This document shows, piece after piece, positions 16,288-25,777 of a stretch of 64,000 nt of DNA. The stretch is from Fimenecus sp051881435 (GTDB taxonomy: Bacteria > Bacillota > Clostridia > Oscillospirales > Acutalibacteraceae): positions 1-64,000 of the forward strand of contig JBJEPW010000045.1 in assembly GCA_051881435.1 (NCBI GenBank), read 5' to 3'. Under the pieces are notes generated by a model. It was not told the origin of the DNA and did not search any database. It was given only the letters and a program-made list of their open reading frames with translations. The position numbers and the translations under genes were made by a program. Every line of letters begins with the position of its first letter. The stretch's first letter is position 1.

Positions 16288-18496
16288 AACAAAAATTAAA
16301 TTACAGGGCACCGTAACCGATATAACCTTTCGCAACGATACAAACGGCTATACCGTGTTTACCGTTGATACCTCCGATGAGGAATTAACGGTTGTGGGAA
16401 CAGCCCTCGATATAAAAACAGGCGACCGTGTGGAGGTTGTGGGCGATTATACATACCATTCCGTTTACGGCAGGCAGTTTAAAGCGGATTTGTGCACAGC
16501 TCTTTTACCTGAAACGGTGGATGACCTTTACCGTTATCTTTCAAGCGGCGTAATTAAGGGCATAAGAGAATCAACTGCTCGCAAAATTGTTGACCGTTTC
16601 GGCGAAAAAACCTTTGAAATTCTTGAAAATGATGCGGAACGCCTTGCTGAAATTAAGGGCATTTCTCTTGAAAAAGCGAGAAAAATCGGTAAAGAGTATA
16701 ATAGGCAGTGCTCCACACGCGCATTGATTATGAATTTATCCCGCTACGGGCTGAATACAGGCGAGTGCATATTGGCGTTTGAAAAATTAGGCAATAACGC
16801 CGTTGAGCTTATTGAAGAAAACCCCTATATTCTTTGTGAGGGAGAAAACAGGATTTCCTTTGAAAGAGCGGAGCAAATTGCAGGGATGCTTCCCACAAAG
16901 CCGCAGTCACAGTGCCGCATTGAAGCGGGCGTAGTTTATGTGATTACCCATAATTTCTATAACGGACACACATGCGTACCCCTTGAAAAGCTTTATGCTC
17001 CGTCATGCGAATTACTGAATGAAAGCCGAGAAAATATTGAAATTGCCATTGACAGTCTTTCTGAAAGGCGAAGAATAGTAATTGAAGAGATAAACGGGCG
17101 TGATTTTGTATTTTTGCCCGAAGCATACCGTGCGGAGCGCTCTATTGCAAACAGAATGAAAGTGCTTTTGCGCTATCCGCCGGAAAATCCCATACCTGTT
17201 GAGCAGTATTTAGATATGCTTGAAAAACAGAGCAACATTGAATACGCCGAAAAGCAAAAGCAGGCGATAATCACGGCTGTAAATAAAGGTATTCTTATTC
17301 TCACAGGCGGTCCCGGTACAGGTAAAACAACGACACTTAACGGAATAATCGGTATGTTTGAAAAGGATAATCTTGACATTGCCCTCTGCGCTCCCACAGG
17401 CAGAGCCGCACAGCGAATGACCGAAGCAACAGGCAGAACAGCCGCAACAATACACAGATTGCTTGAAGTTGAGTGGGACAGTAACGATAAACCCGTGTTT
17501 AAACGAAATTTGCGTAATCCTCTTGATTGTCAGGCCGTGATTGTTGATGAAATGTCCATGGTGGATATTTTCCTCTTTTCAAGTCTTTTGGACGCGTTGC
17601 CCTTTGGTTGCCGCCTTATAATGGTAGGGGATAGCGACCAGCTCCCTCCCGTCAGCGCAGGAAATGTGTTGAAGGATTTGATTGAAAGCGGACTTGTCCC
17701 CGTTGTTCAGCTCACCGAAATATTCAGGCAGGCTCTCGAAAGTAATATTGTCCGAAATGCCCATTCAATCGTAAGCGGCAAGCATATTGAAACTGAATAT
17801 AAAGAGGGGGATTTTTACTTTTTACACCGTAATTTTCCTCTCGACGCAGTGCGCACAATAAAGGATTTATATACAAAAAGATTGCCCGAAGCATATGGGC
17901 TTAATCCTCTTACACAGATTCAGGTGCTTTGTCCCTCAAAAAAAGGCGACACAGGCACTTTGAACCTTAACCGTGTATTGCAGGAGGCTGTAAATCCGCC
18001 GTCATCGGAAAAGCGTGAGTATAATACTGGCTACCGTCTGTTCCGCACAGGCGATAAGGTTATGCAGATAAAAAATAACTATAATATTCATTGGGAAACC
18101 GAAAGCGAAGAGGGCGACGGTATTTTCAACGGCGATATAGGATTTATTGAGCATATTGATTTGCATAATGACGCGATTATCATTGATTTTTCAGGTAAAA
18201 GAGCAACATATTCAAAGGAACAATTGGCGGAAATCGAGCTTGCATACGCCGTTACCGTTCATAAAAGTCAGGGCAGCGAGTTCGACGCGGTCATTATGCC
18301 TGTAATTTCCGTTAACAGCCGTCTTTGTTACCGAAATCTTCTTTATACCGCCGTAACAAGAGCAAAAAATCTTATGATACTTGTGGGAACAACAGGCTGT
18401 GTGAATAATATGATTGAAAACTGTAAAACACAGCTTCGTTATTCATCTTTAAAACATTTTTTGCTTGACAATGGCGAAAAAGGTAGTATAATGTAA
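16274..18496 (+). CDS. recD2: ATP-dependent DNA helicase RecD2
   Basis: A 740-residue SF1B 5'-3' helicase of the RecD2 (RecD-like, RecBC-independent) type. An N-terminal OB-like and helix-hairpin-helix region (about 1-190) precedes the motor core. Walker A is GGPGTGKTT near residue 341, Walker B is VIVDEMSMVD, then come GDSDQLPPVSAG and the C-terminal VTVHKSQGSEFD and YTAVTRAK. RecD2 works in DNA repair and replication-fork processing. No recB or recC is nearby. Its 3' end contains the promoter of the next transcript. Confidence 0.95.
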   Translation: MEEFETKIKLQGTVTDITFRNDTNGYTVFTVDTSDEELTVVGTALDIKTGDRVEVVGDYTYHSVYGRQFKADLCTALLPETVDDLYRYLSSGVIKGIRESTARKIVDRFGEKTFEILENDAERLAEIKGISLEKARKIGKEYNRQCSTRALIMNLSRYGLNTGECILAFEKLGNNAVELIEENPYILCEGENRISFERAEQIAGMLPTKPQSQCRIEAGVVYVITHNFYNGHTCVPLEKLYAPSCELLNESRENIEIAIDSLSERRRIVIEEINGRDFVFLPEAYRAERSIANRMKVLLRYPPENPIPVEQYLDMLEKQSNIEYAEKQKQAIITAVNKGILILTGGPGTGKTTTLNGIIGMFEKDNLDIALCAPTGRAAQRMTEATGRTAATIHRLLEVEWDSNDKPVFKRNLRNPLDCQAVIVDEMSMVDIFLFSSLLDALPFGCRLIMVGDSDQLPPVSAGNVLKDLIESGLVPVVQLTEIFRQALESNIVRNAHSIVSGKHIETEYKEGDFYFLHRNFPLDAVRTIKDLYTKRLPEAYGLNPLTQIQVLCPSKKGDTGTLNLNRVLQEAVNPPSSEKREYNTGYRLFRTGDKVMQIKNNYNIHWETESEEGDGIFNGDIGFIEHIDLHNDAIIIDFSGKRATYSKEQLAEIELAYAVTVHKSQGSEFDAVIMPVISVNSRLCYRNLLYTAVTRAKNLMILVGTTGCVNNMIENCKTQLRYSSLKHFLLDNGEKGSIM
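18465..18492 (+). promoter_or_regulatory. SigA promoter inside the 3' end of recD2, driving thiT
   Basis: TTGACA at 18465-18470 and TATAAT at 18487-18492 with 16 bases between them. The predicted start near 18499 is just ahead of the TPP riboswitch, so thiT can be transcribed independently of recD2. Confidence 0.8.
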
Positions 18497-18507
18497 AAAG
18501 CCAAGTA

Positions 18508-18604
18508 AATAGTGCGTGGGGGCTGACGGTAAGTCGGCTGAGATTGAGGCTTATTCCGCCTCTGACCATTGAACCTGATACGGATAATGCCGTCGTAGGA
18601 AGTT
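18508..18604 (+). ncRNA. TPP riboswitch (THI element)
   Basis: The aptamer shows the conserved THI blocks: GGGGGCT, then GGCTGAGA at about 18536, TGAACCTGAT near 18570, GGATAATGCC near 18582 and CGTAGGAAG at 18594. It binds thiamine pyrophosphate. The downstream gene is the thiamine transporter thiT, and an intrinsic terminator lies between aptamer and ribosome site, so control is by transcription termination. Exact ends are approximate. Confidence 0.95.
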
Positions 18605-18607
18605 TTT

Positions 18608-18642
18608 TCAGCCTTGCGGTATTCCCTTGGCTGATTTTTTTT
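18608..18642 (+). terminator. Riboswitch-controlled terminator before thiT
   Basis: TCAGCC and GGCTGA close a hairpin followed by eight T bases, five bases before the GGAGG of thiT. The 3' arm CTTGGCT (18626-18632) is also exactly complementary to AGCCAAG at 18499-18505, the predicted 5' end of the transcript, giving a candidate antiterminator. Confidence 0.85.
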
Positions 18643-18659
18643 ATTTGGAGGAAAAATAA

Positions 18660-19322
18660 ATGAAAAAGCAAAAACTCTATTGGCTTGTTGAAAGCGCGCT
18701 TATGATTGCGCTGGGAGTTGTTTTGGAACTTGTTTCCAAAATGATAATCCCTGAAATGCCTTTCGGCGGACAGGTTACCATCGTCAGCATGCTTCCTGTT
18801 ATTCTTGTAGGCTGGAAGTACGGAATTGCAAAGGGACTTGTAACAGGCTTCGTCTATTCTTTGGTTGAAATGGCATTAGGCTCACATACAATTGCTGAAA
18901 TGATAATGCCCTCTTCGGAGGATTATCTCGGCAGTTTAGGTAAGGTAGTCTTAATGCTTTTGCTTGATTACATAGTTGCATATACCGTTCTCGGTCTTGC
19001 ATCAATGTACAAGAAGGCTATAAAAAAGGCTTGGCTTTCTTTGGCACTGGGCGCATTCACGGTTCTTCTTCTCCGTTATTTGAGCCATATTATTTCAGGT
19101 TACATTCTTTTTGGTGCATGGGCAGAGTGGTTCTTCACTCAGGAAGGTTTCTATTCTTGGGGACAGACAATTCTTAATAAGTTCAGCGGAGATATGCTTT
19201 CACTTGTATATTCCGTGATTTACAACGGCTTCTATATGATTCCTGAAATCATCATAACAACAATAGTTGCGGCTGTTGTAGGCAAAATTCCTCAGCTCAC
19301 AAGCGTAAAGAACGCAAAATAA
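18660..19322 (+). CDS. thiT: Thiamine ECF transporter substrate-binding subunit ThiT
   Basis: A 220-residue, six-helix S-component of an energy-coupling factor transporter. It captures thiamine and needs the shared EcfAA'T module, not encoded here. Family features include VESALMIALGVVLELVSK at the N-terminus, the GWKYGIAKGLVTGFVYSL loop and the Trp/Tyr-rich binding region GAWAEWFFTQEGFYSWGQ. The upstream TPP riboswitch confirms the substrate. GGAGG precedes the ATG, and a terminator follows the gene. Confidence 0.95.
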   Translation: MKKQKLYWLVESALMIALGVVLELVSKMIIPEMPFGGQVTIVSMLPVILVGWKYGIAKGLVTGFVYSLVEMALGSHTIAEMIMPSSEDYLGSLGKVVLMLLLDYIVAYTVLGLASMYKKAIKKAWLSLALGAFTVLLLRYLSHIISGYILFGAWAEWFFTQEGFYSWGQTILNKFSGDMLSLVYSVIYNGFYMIPEIIITTIVAAVVGKIPQLTSVKNAK

Positions 19323-19338
19323 GTTAGAATAAAACGGA

Positions 19339-19371
19339 AAGAACAAGGGTAGAAATCCTTGTTCTTTTTTT
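19339..19371 (+). terminator. Terminator after thiT
   Basis: AAGAACAAGG pairs with CCTTGTTCTT and runs into a T-tract; strong, simple intrinsic terminator. Confidence 0.9.
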
Positions 19372-19388
19372 ATGCCTGATTATATTTT

Positions 19389-19452
19389 TTGAAAAAAATT
19401 TTCAAGTGTACTCTTTTAGAGTATAGAAATTCGGTATTTTATGCTATATAAT
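19389..19452 (+). promoter_or_regulatory. Promoter region with two inverted repeats
   Basis: TTGAAAA-AAA-TTTTCAA (19389-19405) and TACTC-TTTTA-GAGTA (19409-19423) precede a TATAAT at 19447-19452 that lacks a good -35 box. The repeats are positioned like operator sites for an activator or repressor of the zinc-ribbon membrane-protein gene. No regulator can be named. Confidence 0.4.
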
Positions 19453-19504
19453 GGCATTACGACTTGTTTCGACAAGATTTGAAAGAGAAAAAGGAGTTTT
19501 AAAA

Positions 19505-20431
19505 ATGTTTTGTAACAATTGCGGAGCGCAAAATCCCGACGGAGCAAACAATTGCTCAAATTGCGGTGCACGCCTGAATAATGCTCAGCAGACTTCACAG
19601 CCTGCGGCACCTGTTCAGCCCGTAACACCCGCACAGCCCCAAAAACCTAAAAATAACAAAGGACTTATCATCGGCATCGTAGCAGGCGTAGTTGCTTTAA
19701 TAGCAATTGTAGCCGTTGTGCTTGTATTCGTACTCGGCGGCGATAAAGATAAGGACGACGAAAAAGACGATTCAGGCACCACAAAAGCAGCCGTAACACA
19801 GGATGCAGGGGATAAGAATAAGGACGACAAAGAAAATAATAAATCTAATAATAAGCCTGCAACATCAAGTATGTCATATCAGGATGTTGTAAAAGAATAT
19901 TCAAAGCTTATATTATCAGGTGATTTTAGCGGTGCTCTCAAATACTCTGCTATTGATGTTGAGGGTTATTTGACCGATGTTGCAAATTCAAATGGTTCAA
20001 GCATGAGCGCGATTTGTGATGCTCTTGAAGGCATTATTTATTATGAATTAGATGAAGAAGTAGAAATAACAAGCATTGATCAGTTCTATACCGTTATGGG
20101 CAAAATGTTCAGAGAAGATATGGGAAGCTATACTGTATCAGAAGTAAAAATTACAGAATTTGATTTACTCGATATTACCGATTCTTACGATATGGATGAC
20201 ATTAAAGAAGAATATATTGATTGTTATGCTTTTTGGGGATTTGGCTTTGACGAAAATGATTTGCCAAAGTATGTTGACACATCAAAAATAACAGAAGCAT
20301 ACGATATTGAGGCAGAGGTAACAGTAACATTATCTGACGGTACTTCTGATACATTCGATTTCTGGGGCTATGTTGTAAATTATAACGGCAATTGGCTCGT
20401 AGTCGGTGAACCAATGCACGATATGCTTTAA
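19505..20431 (+). CDS. Zinc-ribbon membrane protein (paralogue 1)
   Basis: A 308-residue protein with an N-terminal CXXC...CXXC zinc ribbon (MFCNNCGAQNPD...CSNCG), a Pro/Gln linker, one membrane helix (about 52-75), an Asp/Lys-rich low-complexity spacer and a C-terminal extracellular domain (about 130-308). The ribbon would be cytoplasmic. The ectodomain looks like those of small secreted DUF4878/lumazine-like folds, but I cannot assign it. AAAGGAG precedes the ATG at 19505. The next gene is a paralogue: ribbon, linker end and helix are nearly identical, while the ectodomains differ. Confidence 0.85.
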   Translation: MFCNNCGAQNPDGANNCSNCGARLNNAQQTSQPAAPVQPVTPAQPQKPKNNKGLIIGIVAGVVALIAIVAVVLVFVLGGDKDKDDEKDDSGTTKAAVTQDAGDKNKDDKENNKSNNKPATSSMSYQDVVKEYSKLILSGDFSGALKYSAIDVEGYLTDVANSNGSSMSAICDALEGIIYYELDEEVEITSIDQFYTVMGKMFREDMGSYTVSEVKITEFDLLDITDSYDMDDIKEEYIDCYAFWGFGFDENDLPKYVDTSKITEAYDIEAEVTVTLSDGTSDTFDFWGYVVNYNGNWLVVGEPMHDML

Positions 20432-20472
20432 TAATGTGTAAAATTTAAGGTTTATAATAATTTCCGATTGTG

Positions 20473-20498
20473 TACGGCGGGGACAAGCCCCCGCTGTA
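20473..20498. repeat. GC-rich hairpin related to the repeat near 2921
   Basis: TACGGCGGGG-ACAAGC-CCCCGCTGTA forms a near-perfect hairpin between the two zinc-ribbon genes. The segment TACGGCGGGG(N)CAAGCC is the reverse complement of the segment at 2921-2937, so it is probably a copy of a dispersed repeat. Confidence 0.55.
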
Positions 20499-20538
20499 TC
20501 TTTAATCACAATCACAGAAACTGAAAGGAGTTTTTGAA

Positions 20539-21360
20539 ATGTTTTGTAACAATTGCGGAGCGCAAAATCCCGATACTTCAGCCTTTTGTTCAGGCTGCGG
20601 AGCACCGCTCAACAATCCTCAACAAACAGCTCAGACTTTTCAGAATGTATCGGCAATACAGCCTCAAAAACCTAAAAATAACAAAGGGCTTATCATCGGC
20701 ATTGTAGCCGGTGTAGTTGCTTTAATAGCAATCGTAGGTGTTGTGTTGGCTTTCGTTCTCGGCGGCGATAAGGATAGCGGTGATACAAAATCCGATAAAA
20801 ATTTAACCGAAAATACTAAATCAAAAGAGTTTACAACCGAGGGTATGACTGCGGACGAGGTAGTATTAAAGGTTGCGGAATTGCTGTTTTACGGTGAATA
20901 CGATGAATTAGAGAACTACTTGTTAATCAAAGATATGTCTGATTTATATGTTGCTATGGCAAAAGCCGGAGAACTTGATAGTATTAACAATATGTACCAT
21001 AACGGCAACGATAAATCGGATTGCAGCCCCTCGTTCAGCATCTATGAATCCTATGAGGTGTCTGCTGAAGATATTGCTGCTGAAAGCGGATTGGATTACG
21101 GAACAGATGAGGATATGAATCAATTGTTCCGTGATAGCTTACAGGAATGGCTCGATTCTCTCGCAGAGGAATTTGAATTATCAGGGTTCGATCCTGATTT
21201 AAGCAACATATACTATGATAAGATTTCCAAAGGATATTACGCAGATGTTGAAATAGACACAGAATATCCTGACGGCTATCAAAATGGCGGGGAGGCAGTA
21301 ATTTACTTGTATGAGTATGACGGTAGATGGGTTTGCTTTTTCGCTTTTATTGATATGTAA
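20539..21360 (+). CDS. Zinc-ribbon membrane protein (paralogue 2)
   Basis: A 273-residue paralogue of the preceding protein. The zinc ribbon (CNNCGAQNPD...CSGCG), the KPKNNKGLIIGIVAGVVALI linker-helix stretch and the leader GAAAGGAGTTTTTGAA are almost the same, whereas the ectodomain (about 95-273) has a different, acidic sequence with little visible similarity. This suggests a duplication followed by exchange or rapid divergence of the outer domain. A terminator shared with the convergent yifB follows. The function is unknown. Confidence 0.85.
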   Translation: MFCNNCGAQNPDTSAFCSGCGAPLNNPQQTAQTFQNVSAIQPQKPKNNKGLIIGIVAGVVALIAIVGVVLAFVLGGDKDSGDTKSDKNLTENTKSKEFTTEGMTADEVVLKVAELLFYGEYDELENYLLIKDMSDLYVAMAKAGELDSINNMYHNGNDKSDCSPSFSIYESYEVSAEDIAAESGLDYGTDEDMNQLFRDSLQEWLDSLAEEFELSGFDPDLSNIYYDKISKGYYADVEIDTEYPDGYQNGGEAVIYLYEYDGRWVCFFAFIDM

Positions 21361-21399
21361 TTCCGGCAAATATTTATAACAGACCTTAAATAATTAAAA

Positions 21400-21426
21400 C
21401 CCCACAGAAATGTGGGGCTTTATTTT
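21400..21426. terminator. Terminator between convergent genes
   Basis: CCCCACA-GAAA-TGTGGGG with a T-rich tail on the plus strand and AAAA upstream giving T bases on the minus strand. It separates the zinc-ribbon gene from yifB. Confidence 0.88.
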
Positions 21427-21439
21427 GCAATTAGTGTTA

Positions 21440-22972
<1,533 letters not shown>

Positions 22973-23122
22973 TGCTTTCACTCCCGATTGCGGTAATTTT
23001 TGTTTATCCGTCAAATTATAACATAATTATACATTATTACGGTTATTTTTCAATCCTTTTTATATTTACTTTTATAATATTTTGGAGTACAATATAAATA
23101 TTGAAATTTAGGAGGCTTTAAT

Positions 23123-24841
23123 TTGAACGACATAAACTCTCTTTACGATAAATGGATACAATCCGCTGTCGCCGATAAGGATTTGATTCCCGAGCTTGAA
23201 AGCATAAAAGGGGATAATGACGCTATACTTGACCGTTTCTATAAAAATCTTGAATTCGGCACGGCAGGACTTCGCGGTGTTATAGGCGCAGGCACAAACC
23301 GTATGAATGTTTATACGGTTAATCAGGCTACTCAGGGACTTGCCGATTATCTTAACGCTAATTTTGAAAATCCCTCTGTTGCCGTGGCGTACGATTCAAG
23401 AATTAAGTCCGAGGATTTTGCAAAAAGTGCCGCAGGCGTCCTTGCGGCTAACGGAATAAAGGTATATATATTCCCCGAGCTCGTTCCCACACCCATGCTC
23501 TCTTTTGCTGTAAGAAGACTTAACTGCTCCTCGGGTATTATTATCACCGCAAGCCACAACCCGTCAAAGTATAACGGATATAAGTGCTATGACCCCAACG
23601 GCTATCAGATGACCGATGAGGCCGCCGCAAAAACATATGAGTACATTCAGAAAATTGATATGTTTAACGGCGTAAAAACAATGGAGTTTGACGAGGCTTT
23701 GGCAGAGGATATGGTGGATTTCATTGAGGATTGGCTCCTCGATGAATTCTATAAGAAAGTGCTTTCCTGCCGCGTTAATCCCGAAGCAATTAAAAAGGCA
23801 AACTTAAAGGTTATTTATACACCCCTGAACGGTACAGGCAATAAGCCCGTGCGCAAGGTGCTTAAAAAAGCGGGAGTAGGGGAAGTAACGGTAGTAAAAG
23901 AGCAGGAAAAGCCGGACGGCAATTTCCCCACATGCCCCTATCCCAACCCGGAAATCCGTCAGGCATTTGAGTGTGCAATAAAAGCCGCAGAGGGAACCGA
24001 TGCCGATTTGCTCTTGGCAACAGATCCCGACTGTGACCGTGTAGGAATAGCCGTGCGTGACGGTGACGACTATGTGCTGATGACAGGTAATGAGGTAGGC
24101 GCAATGTTCTGCGAGTATTTGCTTCATTCCCTTAAAGAGCAGAATAAACTTCCGAAAAATCCCGTTGTTGTAAAAACAATTGTTACAACTCCCTTGGTTG
24201 AGGCAATAGCATCGTCATACGGCGCAGAAACAGCGGATTTGCTTACAGGCTTCAAATATATCGGTGAGCTTGTCACAAACCTTGAAAGAAAAGGCGAGGA
24301 GGAGCGCTTTATTGTGGGTATGGAGGAATCCTACGGTTATCTTCGCGGCACTCATGCAAGAGATAAAGATGCAGTTGTTGCATCGCTCCTCATTTGCGAA
24401 ATGGCGTCTTATTATAAGCTTAAAGGTATGTCCCTGAAACAGTTTATGGACAGCATTTACGAAAAATACGGCATGTATCTTAATACCGTTTTGAACTTTG
24501 CTTTTGAGGGCGCCAGCGGAATGCAGAAAATGAGCGATATGATGACTTCATTAAGAGAGAATCCCCCCAAAGCCATTGCGGGAAAAGATGTTGTTAAAAC
24601 CGCCGATTACAAAACAAGCAAGGTGTTTGATATTGTAAATAACAAGGAAGAAACAATAGATCTGCCTAAATCAAATGTGCTTTCGTATTATTTATCTGAC
24701 GGCAGTAAGCTGATTGTTCGTCCCTCAGGCACCGAGCCTAAAATCAAAGCATACATTACGGCTTACGGTACTTCCCGTGAAGATTCCGAGAAAAAATCAG
24801 AGGAGCTCGCCGGAGCGGTTTCCGAGCTTTTAGGAGTGTAA
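23123..24841 (+). CDS. pgcA: Phosphoglucomutase/phosphomannomutase
   Basis: A 572-residue alpha-D-phosphohexomutase, interconverting hexose 1- and 6-phosphates for glycolipid, capsule or wall sugar synthesis. Seen: substrate-loop start GTAGLRG, phosphoserine S144 in TASHNPSKYNGYK, metal loop DPDCDRVG, sugar loop MEESYGYLRG and phosphate loop RPSGTEPKIK. Start is TTG at 23123, 7 bases after AGGAGG. Length and the N-terminal extension fit the PgcA type. A tiny hydrophobic ORF follows after 3 bases. Confidence 0.94.
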   Translation: MNDINSLYDKWIQSAVADKDLIPELESIKGDNDAILDRFYKNLEFGTAGLRGVIGAGTNRMNVYTVNQATQGLADYLNANFENPSVAVAYDSRIKSEDFAKSAAGVLAANGIKVYIFPELVPTPMLSFAVRRLNCSSGIIITASHNPSKYNGYKCYDPNGYQMTDEAAAKTYEYIQKIDMFNGVKTMEFDEALAEDMVDFIEDWLLDEFYKKVLSCRVNPEAIKKANLKVIYTPLNGTGNKPVRKVLKKAGVGEVTVVKEQEKPDGNFPTCPYPNPEIRQAFECAIKAAEGTDADLLLATDPDCDRVGIAVRDGDDYVLMTGNEVGAMFCEYLLHSLKEQNKLPKNPVVVKTIVTTPLVEAIASSYGAETADLLTGFKYIGELVTNLERKGEEERFIVGMEESYGYLRGTHARDKDAVVASLLICEMASYYKLKGMSLKQFMDSIYEKYGMYLNTVLNFAFEGASGMQKMSDMMTSLRENPPKAIAGKDVVKTADYKTSKVFDIVNNKEETIDLPKSNVLSYYLSDGSKLIVRPSGTEPKIKAYITAYGTSREDSEKKSEELAGAVSELLGV

Positions 24842-24844
24842 AGT

Positions 24845-24943
24845 ATGGACAGAAATAAATTCGTAAAAGCCGTTGCCGTTTTTCTTGCCGTTATTATGAT
24901 TTTAAGCACATCAACGGTTTTAATTCAAATTTTTATGCATTAA
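24845..24943 (+). CDS. 32-residue hydrophobic small protein
   Basis: A short open frame starting 3 bases after the phosphohexomutase stop and ending before a strong terminator. It encodes MDRNKFVKAVAVFLAVIMIL and a further 12 residues: a charged start, one hydrophobic helix and a short polar tail. The position within the transcript and the membrane-helix profile support a real small protein. GGAGTG at the end of the upstream gene could serve as ribosome site. No family is recognised. Confidence 0.55.
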   Translation: MDRNKFVKAVAVFLAVIMILSTSTVLIQIFMH

Positions 24944-24949
24944 CAGATT

Positions 24950-24990
24950 ATCAGACTGCGATTTTTGACGATTGCAGTCTGATTTTTTTG
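24950..24990 (+). terminator. Terminator of the phosphohexomutase transcript
   Basis: ATCAGACTGC pairs with GCAGTCTGAT and is followed by a run of T bases. Confidence 0.92.
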
Positions 24991-25039
24991 CAATTGCAAT
25001 TAAAATATCAATTTTATGAATTTTATACAAATTATTTTG

Positions 25040-25067
25040 TTGACAATTATTTTTTTTGTGATATAAT
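25040..25067 (+). promoter_or_regulatory. SigA promoter of the sigma-factor gene
   Basis: TTGACA at 25040-25045 and TATAAT at 25062-25067, spacer 16 bases, about 60 bases before the TTG start. Confidence 0.8.
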
Positions 25068-25129
25068 TTGAATATATTTCAGTAGGTTGCGATTAGTTTT
25101 TGAAGATTTGTTTGTTTTGAGGTGTAATT

Positions 25130-25693
25130 TTGAATACGGATATTAACGATAATATCTTTGTTGCCCGCGCAAAAGCAGGCGACAGCGAGGCACTTACCGT
25201 GCTCATTAACCGTTATTCGGATTCCGTTCTCAAAAAAGCAAATTCCTTTAAAGGGTTGAGCGGCCTTGAAAGCGACGATTTATATCAGGAGGGTATGCTG
25301 GGGCTTCTTGCCGCCGTGTATTCCTTTGATGAATCACGTGATGTCTTGTTTTCTACATATGTTTCTACTCTGGCGTCAAGAAAAATGCTTTCCGCTTTGA
25401 AAAAAGCGAACAGTAAAAATAATCTTCCCATGCGCTCTTATGTTCCCCTTGAAGATGAAACCAATCTTTTATCGGGTGCACCCACTCCGGAGGATTTGCT
25501 TATTTTTAATGAAGAGCTTGATACAATAAACAGCTTTGTGGAGAATAATTTATCAAAAACAGAGCGAAAGGTATTTAAACTGAATTTGCTCGGTTTATCT
25601 TACAGTGAGATTGCGGAAATTCTTGATTGCAGCGTAAAGTCGGTGGATAACACCTTGCAACGCATCAGAAAGAAAATCCGTAATATCAAATAA
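25130..25693 (+). CDS. Sigma-70 family RNA polymerase sigma factor, SigH-like
   Basis: A 187-residue sigma factor. Region 2 includes DDLYQEGMLGLLAAVYSFD and region 4 includes LGLSYSEIAEILDCSVKSVDNTLQRIRKKI. The VKSVDNTLQR helix strongly resembles SigH (Spo0H), which drives early stationary-phase and sporulation genes, but the protein is some 25-30 residues shorter than typical SigH, so a related alternative sigma is possible. Start is TTG at 25130 with GAGGTG upstream. A canonical SigA promoter precedes it. Confidence 0.88.
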   Translation: MNTDINDNIFVARAKAGDSEALTVLINRYSDSVLKKANSFKGLSGLESDDLYQEGMLGLLAAVYSFDESRDVLFSTYVSTLASRKMLSALKKANSKNNLPMRSYVPLEDETNLLSGAPTPEDLLIFNEELDTINSFVENNLSKTERKVFKLNLLGLSYSEIAEILDCSVKSVDNTLQRIRKKIRNIK

Positions 25694-25712
25694 ATGCCCT
25701 TTATTTAAGAGG

Positions 25713-25747
25713 TTCATTGTTCCAATGAATGCGGTGCAAATCCGCAT
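25713..25747 (+). promoter_or_regulatory. Two stacked hairpins in the leader of the zinc-ribbon gene
   Basis: TTCATTG-TTC-CAATGAA (25713-25729) and ATGCGG-TGCAAAT-CCGCAT (25729-25747) are two perfect inverted repeats in direct succession, sharing one A, in the 84-base gap between the sigma factor and the next gene. There is no T-tract after either, so they look like a structured 5' leader rather than a terminator. The role is unknown. Confidence 0.55.
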
Positions 25748-25777
25748 GGGGTAAAAAATTTCAAGCGAGGTAGCAAA

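Noticed and set aside
25729..25750. Cobalamin-riboswitch-like GCGGTGCAAATCCGC
   Set aside because: The sequence recalls the GCCGGTGCAAATCCGGC-like part of B12 elements, but the B12 box and all other conserved blocks are missing and the gene downstream is not B12-related. Kept only as a generic hairpin.
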